From positions 186,001-250,000 of the forward strand of contig NZ_CP048113.1 in the NCBI RefSeq assembly GCF_010093065.1: 64,000 nt of DNA. Reading direction: 5' to 3'. The stretch's first letter is position 1; the number at the start of each line of letters is the position of its first letter. Made by a program: the position numbers and the translations under genes. This DNA comes from Chitinophaga agri. GTDB taxonomy: Bacteria; Bacteroidota; Bacteroidia; Chitinophagales; Chitinophagaceae. This document shows, one piece after another, positions 58,099 through 64,000 of this stretch. Under the pieces are notes generated by a model. The model was not told the origin of the DNA and searched no databases. It saw only the letters and a program-made list of their open reading frames with translations.

Positions 58099-58130
58099 CA
58101 ATGGCGGTATGCTTCCTCACAGGTGTCTTA
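58099..58130 (+). promoter_or_regulatory. Bipartite motif CAATGGCGGTA-N10-CAGGTGTCTTA (possible ECF promoter)
   Basis: Shares both 11-base ends (one mismatch in the last two positions) and the exact 10-base spacing with 60773-60804 before fecR. Lies right after a terminator and 63 bases before the RICIN lipoprotein start, where a promoter is expected. The GTCTWA end resembles the -10 of ECF promoters. Confidence 0.5.
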
Positions 58131-58193
58131 CTATCGTGCATATCCACGTGTGCATTTACGAGCATCTCATATTGACCACTTAAAATCCACATT

Positions 58194-59855
58194 ATGAAGA
58201 AAAGTCTATTAATGGCTGGCTTGTGCCTGCTTACATCAGCGGCCTGCAACAAAAGCCCGCTGACTCCATTGGAACAGCCCAAAGGGGAGATTGGCACAGT
58301 TTCCTCGGCCGCCCTTACCAATTACATGACTGTTACCATCAAAAACGTAAAGAGTGACAAGTTCCTCGAGGTAGCAGGCAATCCTGTACAAAATGCCAAA
58401 TTCAAAGACAATGCGCTACTACAACAATGGCAGACTTCCATCTCCGGATCGGACATTGACAGATGGCAGAAATGGCACCTGATCTATCAGACGACCGTCA
58501 ACGGTACGAAGTATTACCACATCCGTAATCTCCATAGTGGTAAACTGATGGATGTACCCGCCGGTACCGGCACTTCCGGCGCTGTACTACAACAATATGC
58601 GGCGTTTCCTTTACTGGCCGACCAGCAACTATGGCGGCTTACTGATCTCGGGAACGGCCAATTCAGGATCGTCAATAAAGGTAATGGTCTGTCTTTGTCT
58701 GTCGCTGGTGGTGCTACCGGCAACGGCGCCCAGGTCATCCAGGAAACCACTGCCAGTAATAGCCGGCAATACTGGACAATCACTGAAATTACACCAGACA
58801 CCTACCGTGATGATGAAGTCGTACGTTTCTTTAACAGGAACAGCGCCAGCCTGGGATCTGCTGCATTTGACCAGGGAAACACGATCCCGCTGACCTGGAG
58901 CAGTAACAACGGGAAGGTACTCTGGGTGACCCAGGACGCCTGGGATGGGTCTCAGGTACAGTCTAACGGATTATTCAACTGTGGCGCTTTTCACAGCTAT
59001 AGTAACTCCGTCTTTATCCAGCCGGCTAAAACCAACTGGAATCCTAACAGCGCACCCAATATGACCATCAATACCAGTACCTCCGGTAAGCCTAAACAGA
59101 TATTCAACATACAACCAGGCACTACCTGGACATGGTCAGGCCCGGGCATTGAAATAGGAGATAAGGTATATGTACAGTGCGGAGAGGGAAATGGACTGAA
59201 TGCCACCGGCCAGTCGCTTTACAGGCTCACCCAAAGCACAGGCACCCAGTGGACCGCAGAGCGTACCCTGCCCAATGCACTGAATAGCCAGACGACCATC
59301 AACTATTCTACTGGTATGGTGAAACCAGGCGACGGATACGTATACGCCTATGGTAGTGAAGCCGTTTTCTTCGGCTATGGCAGTTACATACACGTGGCCA
59401 GATTCCCTGAATCCAACCCTATGCAATGGGAATATTATAATGGCAGTACCTGGACATCAACACCCACTCCCGGTGAGAGCTCCAAGCTCGCAGACGCAAG
59501 AGGAAGCAATAGTGTGGCTTACCTGAATGGCAAATATATTCTGATGACGATGGACCAGGGCTTTAACTGTGACCCTGACAGAAACATCTACATCGCAACG
59601 GCCACTTCCCCCACCGGACCGTTCACGCCTCAGGTACTGGTGTACACGATCAAAGAATATTTCAAAGAACAATACACCCGCTACTATACGCCTGTTATTC
59701 ATCCTGAGTTTGTCAACGGCCGGAATGAATTGCTGCTCACCTACAGCGTAAACTTCTCGGCCTGTGGCCTGGACGGATGTGAGGGTTCTTATCTTGATCC
59801 TTACTATTACCGCCTGAAAGGAATCAGAGTTCCCTATTCCAAGATCGGATTGTAA
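58194..59855 (+). CDS. RICIN lectin lipoprotein with propeller-like domain
   Basis: Lipoprotein signal (LLMAGLCLLTSAAC); RICIN-type lectin module over residues ~40-200 (NVKSDKFLEVAGNP, QKWHLIYQ, NLHSGKLMDVPAG, DQQLWRLTD, SRQYWTITE). The C-terminal ~330 residues are strand-rich with propeller-like strips (NSVFIQPAKTNWNPN, DGYVYAYGSEAVFFGYGSYIHVARF, SNSVAYLNGKYILMTMD, YIATATSPTGPFTP), similar in style to DUF4185/GH43-like propellers. A glycan-binding or glycan-cleaving surface protein is likely; catalytic residues are not identified. It stands alone between two hairpins and carries the bipartite motif in its promoter region. Confidence 0.75.
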   Translation: MKKSLLMAGLCLLTSAACNKSPLTPLEQPKGEIGTVSSAALTNYMTVTIKNVKSDKFLEVAGNPVQNAKFKDNALLQQWQTSISGSDIDRWQKWHLIYQTTVNGTKYYHIRNLHSGKLMDVPAGTGTSGAVLQQYAAFPLLADQQLWRLTDLGNGQFRIVNKGNGLSLSVAGGATGNGAQVIQETTASNSRQYWTITEITPDTYRDDEVVRFFNRNSASLGSAAFDQGNTIPLTWSSNNGKVLWVTQDAWDGSQVQSNGLFNCGAFHSYSNSVFIQPAKTNWNPNSAPNMTINTSTSGKPKQIFNIQPGTTWTWSGPGIEIGDKVYVQCGEGNGLNATGQSLYRLTQSTGTQWTAERTLPNALNSQTTINYSTGMVKPGDGYVYAYGSEAVFFGYGSYIHVARFPESNPMQWEYYNGSTWTSTPTPGESSKLADARGSNSVAYLNGKYILMTMDQGFNCDPDRNIYIATATSPTGPFTPQVLVYTIKEYFKEQYTRYYTPVIHPEFVNGRNELLLTYSVNFSACGLDGCEGSYLDPYYYRLKGIRVPYSKIGL

Positions 59856-59890
59856 GTATCCGGTGTTTATCAGACAGACCCGGTCCGTCG

Positions 59891-59921
59891 CAGCTGGCGG
59901 TGATCACACTGCCAGCTGTTT
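59891..59921 (+). terminator. Terminator after the RICIN lipoprotein
   Basis: CAGCTGGCGGTG / CACTGCCAGCTG pair with one G-U, 4-base loop and a short TTT. 35 bases after the stop. Confidence 0.75.
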
Positions 59922-59998
59922 ATGCCTCTCATCGTTCAGTTTCTTATCTGATAATGTTCAGCTCCTGTTCCCCATAATGTAATCATTCGCAGCATTTC

Positions 59999-60023
59999 AA
60001 TTCGTAATTCCCGATGCCTGATT
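59999..60023 (+). repeat. Dispersed AT-rich intergenic repeat
   Basis: Copy with core TTCGTAATTCCCGATGCCTG, in the upstream region of the ECF sigma gene. That ~290-base region (59856-60150) otherwise holds the terminator at 59891 and no gene. Confidence 0.45.
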
Positions 60024-60150
60024 TTTATCTGGTGCCTGCACAAGGGCTTTTCCGGTAGTATCGGTATGGAAGTCCCGTATTGCCTAATTTTTCCGGGTAC
60101 TAAGAAATTTGTGCTAAAACGATTACATTAGCTGGCAGTTAGAATTAGCG

Positions 60151-60768
60151 ATGCGACAAGATTATTCCACGTATACCGATGAAGAGGTATTCCTTCTTGT
60201 TAAAAAGGGGGACAACGACGCATTCGGAGAGATATTCAGGCGCTTCTGGCAGGAACTGCTGGATGCAGCATACAGGCGCGTAAAAGTACAGGAAACAGCC
60301 ATGGAAATGGTACAGAGCTTACTGGTCAACCTGTATATCAAAAGAGATAAGATAGTACTCAGCTCATCTCTCCGTAATTATCTGCATATATCACTGAAAA
60401 ATAAAGTACTGAACGCAATACGGGCTGAAGTGGTCCGCAACGGCTACCAGCAGCATGCATTGGCGGAGCGTAATGTTTACCAGCCTGATGCCGCGACTGC
60501 CCTGCAACTTAAAGAACTGCAGGAACAAATCGATGCGTCCTGTGCGGAAATGCCGGAGAAATGCCGGGAGGTGTTCTACCTGAGCAGGAAGGAACACCTG
60601 TCTTATCAGCATATTGCACAACGCCTTGGGATCTCAGTCAATACCGTGGAGAAACACATGGTAAAAGCCCTGAAAATATTGCGTTCACGCCTGAAAGAAT
60701 ACAACTTCACCCTGTTCTGGTTGTTAGTTATCGTGCTGCTTGGATGGGAAATCTTTTCTAAATTTTGA
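60151..60768 (+). CDS. ECF-type RNA polymerase sigma factor with C-terminal membrane helix
   Basis: Region 2 (DNDAFGEIFRRFWQELLDAAYRR) and region 4 (MPEKCREVFYLSRKEHLSYQHIAQRLGISVNTVEKHMVKAL is split by the HTH turn) of ECF sigma factors. The last ~20 residues (FTLFWLLVIVLLGWEIF) form one hydrophobic helix, so the protein may be tethered to the inner membrane, as seen in some Bacteroidota ECF factors. It is followed by FecR 49 bases on and by an STN-bearing receptor, the classic cell-surface signalling triad. It probably drives the receptor operon when the substrate binds. Confidence 0.93.
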   Translation: MRQDYSTYTDEEVFLLVKKGDNDAFGEIFRRFWQELLDAAYRRVKVQETAMEMVQSLLVNLYIKRDKIVLSSSLRNYLHISLKNKVLNAIRAEVVRNGYQQHALAERNVYQPDAATALQLKELQEQIDASCAEMPEKCREVFYLSRKEHLSYQHIAQRLGISVNTVEKHMVKALKILRSRLKEYNFTLFWLLVIVLLGWEIFSKF

Positions 60769-60772
60769 AACA

Positions 60773-60804
60773 CAATGGCGGTAAGACATTTTTCAGGTGT
60801 CTAA
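60773..60804 (+). promoter_or_regulatory. Bipartite motif CAATGGCGGTA-N10-CAGGTGTCTAA upstream of fecR
   Basis: Same bipartite element as at 58099-58130. It begins 5 bases after the sigma stop and ends 13 bases before the fecR ATG. If a promoter, it would give a very short fecR leader and allow autoregulation of fecR and the receptor by the sigma factor. Confidence 0.5.
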
Positions 60805-60817
60805 TGTTATAGAAACT

Positions 60818-61795
60818 ATGGACATAAGCAACACCAGATTAAAGGAATTATTAGATAAATATCTAGAAGGAACTGCCTCTGCGGCGGAAATCCGGGAGAT
60901 AGACGAATGGTATGGCGCTTTCGAATCACATCCCGGGCTGACAGACCAGTTAAATGCAGGTCAGCGTATGGCGCTGGAGCAACTGCTTTTCTCCCGGATC
61001 AGCCGGGAGATCGGTCATGCTCCATCCGGATTGAGAACCGTACATGCCCGTGCCCGGTATTGGTGGGCTGCAGCTGCAATCGCCATTTTACTTGCTGCTG
61101 GTGGTGGTTTCTGGATGATAGATCGCACACGTCTTCAGCATAACACGCCGGTCATGGTGGAAGATATCGCAGCAAAAGGCACTACCAGGAAGGTCACGTT
61201 ACCAGATGGTAGCACCATGTGGCTGAATGCGGATAGTAAGGCCCGCTATGACAAAAACGATACCAGGGAAATCTGGTTGGAAGGAGAGGCCTACTTTGAG
61301 ATCTCACCGCAATCCGAAAAGGTCTTCATGGTGCATGCTGCCAGTGTGGATGTACAGATCCTGGGCACCAGCTTTAACATCTGCGCATACGAGCCGGATG
61401 ACTCAATTACGGTTACCGTTTCCAGTGGTAAGGTGGCTGTTCAGACATCGTTCAACGCCTCTGTTCCTGTAGCTGCCAACCGGCAGGCCGTATACAATGC
61501 AGTCAGCGGGCAGATAAAAACGTCCGTTACACCGGCAAAAGATGCCATCGCCTGGAGAGAGGGATTACTGATCTTTAAAGACATGCGTTTTGAAAGTATT
61601 GCCCGTACCCTGGAACGCCGGTATAATGTGCGTATTCGCTTCGACAAACAAAATACAGCGCATGCGGTATTATCAGCCAAATTTGGCAGAGAAGCTACTT
61701 TAAATGATATACTCCGCATGTTATGCGACATATATGGTTTCAACTACCGGCAGGAACCAGGGAGTGACGACTACCTGGTATATGATGATCAGTAA
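60818..61795 (+). CDS. FecR-family anti-sigma factor
   Basis: An N-terminal sigma-binding helical region (LKELLDKYLEGTASAAEIREID), one membrane helix (WWAAAAIAILLAAGGGFWMI), a periplasmic FecR domain (TTRKVTLPDGSTMWLNADSKA, REIWLEGEAYFEI, ILGTSFNI) and a C-terminal DUF4974-like domain (FESIARTLERRYNVRIRFD, LNDILRMLCDIYGF). Start 60818 is preferred to a GTG at 60797 that lies inside the bipartite motif. It holds the sigma factor inactive until the receptor signals through its STN domain. Confidence 0.94.
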   Translation: MDISNTRLKELLDKYLEGTASAAEIREIDEWYGAFESHPGLTDQLNAGQRMALEQLLFSRISREIGHAPSGLRTVHARARYWWAAAAIAILLAAGGGFWMIDRTRLQHNTPVMVEDIAAKGTTRKVTLPDGSTMWLNADSKARYDKNDTREIWLEGEAYFEISPQSEKVFMVHAASVDVQILGTSFNICAYEPDDSITVTVSSGKVAVQTSFNASVPVAANRQAVYNAVSGQIKTSVTPAKDAIAWREGLLIFKDMRFESIARTLERRYNVRIRFDKQNTAHAVLSAKFGREATLNDILRMLCDIYGFNYRQEPGSDDYLVYDDQ

Positions 61796-61832
61796 CATCA
61801 GTAGCCGGCAATAATGGCCCGGAAAAGTGATA

Positions 61833-64000
61833 ATGGTAAGTTATGAAAACAGCATACTGGAATGGCTGCACCTGAAGACTGTGCAAATGGTCTGCATGCT
61901 ATTCCTATGCCTGTACCTCTGCATGACAGGCAGCCAGGCTTCTGCACAGCAGGAAGTTAACTTACAACGGACACTGGTAAACATCCATGTGGTCAATCAA
62001 CCTTTTGATAAGGTATTTGAACAGATAGAAGCTACCACTGACTTCCGGTTTGTGTTCAACCCGGCGGAGATCGCCCGTAGTGGGAAGGTCTCAGTCAGTA
62101 AGAAAAATATCTCCGTGGGGCAGGTACTCCGCCTGCTGCCTGCGCCTTTACAATATGAGCTGAGGGGCAGAAATATACTGATCATGGAAGATAAGACCCT
62201 GCTGACAGCTCCGCCGGTAAAAACGCTGCATACAGGCCGTATTTCAGATGCTGAAGGGCATTTCCTGCCAGGTGTCAGCATCTCGGTAAAAGGAACGGTA
62301 CGCCGTATGATCTCTGATCAGGAAGGTACATTTTCTATCGAGGCTGGTCCGGCAGATACATTACGTTTCTACCTGCTCGGCTTCCAGGAGCAGGAGCTGC
62401 CCGCTTCCCTTATCACGGAACACCAGATCATATTACAGCCAGGTTCCGCTGCGCTCAGGGAAGTGGTCGTGATCGGTTATGGTTCTGCCAGTAAGGAAAA
62501 CCTGACAACGGCAATCGGTACTGTAAAGGGAGAGCAACTGACTGAAAGGGCTACTACTTTCAATGTCATGCAGGGACTTGCCGGGAAAGTGGCCGGCGTA
62601 AGTGTCATGCTGAATTCCGGTAAACCCGGTGGTAATCCGATTGTGAAAATAAGAGGTACCGGCTCTATCAATGCTTATAACGGGCCGCTGTATGTGGTGG
62701 ACGGTATAGTGGGTGCCGATCCGCTGAATATCGATCCGAATATCGTGGAATCGGTAGATGTGCTGAAAGACGCGGCTGCCTCCGCGATCTATGGTGCCAG
62801 GGGCTCCAATGGTGTTATTGCTATTACTACCAGGAAGGGCGGTAAAAATACACCTGCGATCTCTTTCCGGAATACGGTCGCTTTTGCCACGCTCGCCAGG
62901 AAGATCGACCTGATGGATGCGACCGAAGCTTTGGAAATGTTCAGACGGCAATATGAGTATCTGCCAGGACGTACAGCGCCTCACCTGGATGCGGCAAGAC
63001 ATTTCTCGCGCAGGGACGACCTGTTCAATGCTGATGGTACTCCTAAATACAATACGGATTGGCAGGAGGAAGCCAGCCGGCTGGCGCTGTCCCATGAACA
63101 TGCGTTGTCATTTTCATTGGGTAAAGACGATATCTCTGCACTGGCTGGTGTTTCCTACAATGATCAGCAGGGCATTCTGATCAATAGTTATTCCCGCCAG
63201 GTGAATGGGTTTATCAACCTGGGCTGGAACGTCAAGAAGTGGTTGCATGTGCAGACCGTGATCAACAGTGGCGCCTTCAAACAGAATAATGTTGACATCA
63301 ATACCTTCGGCCTGAATGCGGTCAGACAGATCTACGAATTCCTGCCATTTTTCCCGGTCAGATATGCCGATGGCACATACTCCCGGAAAGGAGATTATCC
63401 GGGTGCAGAGAACTCGGAAAATCCTGTCAGATTAATGAATGAGGTGCAGTCTGTTGCAGGGCGTACCTATACGATGGGAAATCTGCTGGCGACTTTCTAT
63501 TTTAGTCCAAAACTGCAGTTTACGGCCGGTGTCAGCGGACAAACAGGCGCTTCCTACAATCTGTACTTTTCCGGCAGGGATATTATCGGCTATTCTGATA
63601 TACAACAGGGTGTCGCCACCAGGGGACATGGGAACTCGGCTTCCTGGACATCGGAAGACTATTTTACCTGGAAAGATCATTTTGGTAAACATGCGCTGAC
63701 CGGCGTAGCCGGCGCCAGCTGGTATTACTTTGCCAATATGAATACACAGGCGGGAAGTGAAGGTTTCTTCGATAACTTCTTTTCGTATAATAGTCTGCAA
63801 ACCGGACTGGTGCCACAGCGCCCGCAATCCGGTGCCAGCAATACTGCTATGAATTCATTTTATACGCGGTTTAACTATGATTACGATAACCGCTATCTGT
63901 TCGGTATCTCTGTCCGGGCAGATGGTTCGTCCCGCTTCGGTGCCAATAACAGGTATGGCTATTTTCCCAGCTTTTCGGCAGCATGGCGGGTATCATCTGA
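61833..64000 (+). CDS. SusC/RagA-family TonB-linked receptor with STN signalling domain (3' end outside window)
   Basis: Open from ATG 61833 to the window end (about 722 residues seen). Signal helix (VQMVCMLFLCLYLCMTGSQASAQ), then an STN domain (about 45-120: VVNQPFDKVFEQIEATTDFRF, SVSKKNISVGQVLRLL), a CarboxypepD_reg-like domain, a plug (VVVIGYGSASKENLTTAIG, RGTGSINAYNGPLYVVDG, VLKDAAASAIYGARGSNGVI) and the first part of the barrel. The STN domain marks it as the transducer that talks to FecR, 37 bases upstream. A SusD partner should follow beyond 64000. Confidence 0.94.
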   Translation, partial: MVSYENSILEWLHLKTVQMVCMLFLCLYLCMTGSQASAQQEVNLQRTLVNIHVVNQPFDKVFEQIEATTDFRFVFNPAEIARSGKVSVSKKNISVGQVLRLLPAPLQYELRGRNILIMEDKTLLTAPPVKTLHTGRISDAEGHFLPGVSISVKGTVRRMISDQEGTFSIEAGPADTLRFYLLGFQEQELPASLITEHQIILQPGSAALREVVVIGYGSASKENLTTAIGTVKGEQLTERATTFNVMQGLAGKVAGVSVMLNSGKPGGNPIVKIRGTGSINAYNGPLYVVDGIVGADPLNIDPNIVESVDVLKDAAASAIYGARGSNGVIAITTRKGGKNTPAISFRNTVAFATLARKIDLMDATEALEMFRRQYEYLPGRTAPHLDAARHFSRRDDLFNADGTPKYNTDWQEEASRLALSHEHALSFSLGKDDISALAGVSYNDQQGILINSYSRQVNGFINLGWNVKKWLHVQTVINSGAFKQNNVDINTFGLNAVRQIYEFLPFFPVRYADGTYSRKGDYPGAENSENPVRLMNEVQSVAGRTYTMGNLLATFYFSPKLQFTAGVSGQTGASYNLYFSGRDIIGYSDIQQGVATRGHGNSASWTSEDYFTWKDHFGKHALTGVAGASWYYFANMNTQAGSEGFFDNFFSYNSLQTGLVPQRPQSGASNTAMNSFYTRFNYDYDNRYLFGISVRADGSSRFGANNRYGYFPSFSAAWRVSS

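Noticed and set aside
60797..60817. GTG start for fecR
   Set aside because: It lies in the conserved bipartite motif; ATG 60818 fits the family start better.
1..64000. CRISPR arrays, tRNA or rRNA genes
   Set aside because: No regular spaced repeats, cloverleaf-like sequences or rRNA segments were seen by eye.

Overview
The window reads as chromosomal DNA from a Bacteroidota bacterium, most likely Chitinophagaceae (Chitinophaga-like). The main signs are SusC/SusD pairs, an ECF sigma/FecR/TonB-linked receptor module, LacI- and GntR-type regulators with sugar-binding domains, many RICIN-decorated secreted carbohydrate enzymes, and a TTTG-N19-TAnnTTTG type promoter. Shine-Dalgarno sequences are mostly absent, so several starts were chosen from signal peptides, paralogues and family length.

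Left part (1-12 kb): the end of a GH71/99-like enzyme and an SGNH esterase lipoprotein, both ending in RICIN lectin modules; an alpha/beta hydrolase; then a signalling block. The block holds a GAF/sigma-54 activator that meets a sigma-54 response regulator tail to tail, two paralogous TPR histidine kinases, and a receiver-AraC regulator that lacks its phospho-aspartate.

Polysaccharide utilisation part (12-26 kb): SusC/SusD on the plus strand converge on a minus-strand operon lacI - GH115 - GH43 - SASA esterase. Divergent from lacI lie mannonate dehydratase (uxuA) and an SDR. Together they fit removal of (methyl)glucuronate and acetyl side chains from a glucuronoxylan and catabolism of the released uronate. 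Three CAATCG-type imperfect palindromes, two between lacI and uxuA and one before susC, look like a shared LacI-type operator.

Middle (26-32 kb): a four-PAS protein with a histidine dimerisation domain but no ATPase domain, and a TolC-HlyD-MFS tripartite efflux operon on the minus strand.

Rhs locus (32.4-53.8 kb): a consensus Bacteroidota promoter with a leader of roughly 430 nt precedes three large secreted genes (2360, 549 and 2875 aa). The last is a YD-repeat/Rhs protein with an inserted propeller-like region and a variable C-terminus that looks lysozyme-like. A lipoprotein follows it directly and is a candidate periplasmic immunity protein. Downstream, joined by a 71-bp perfect repeat of the Rhs core, lies a displaced and decayed second toxin cassette (one frameshift, one in-frame stop) with its own candidate immunity gene. 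Beyond that are an XRE repressor and a truncated Toprim/primase remnant of a mobile element. This is the most promising area for a poorly described system: a split Rhs/Tc-like polymorphic toxin with a cassette graveyard.

Right part (54-64 kb): small secreted unknowns, a GntR regulator with a TonB-C protein, a divergent Crp-like regulator with an SMR exporter, a RICIN lipoprotein, and an ECF sigma - FecR - STN-containing SusC module that runs off the right edge. A 32-nt bipartite motif shared upstream of fecR and of the RICIN lipoprotein may be the promoter read by that sigma factor.
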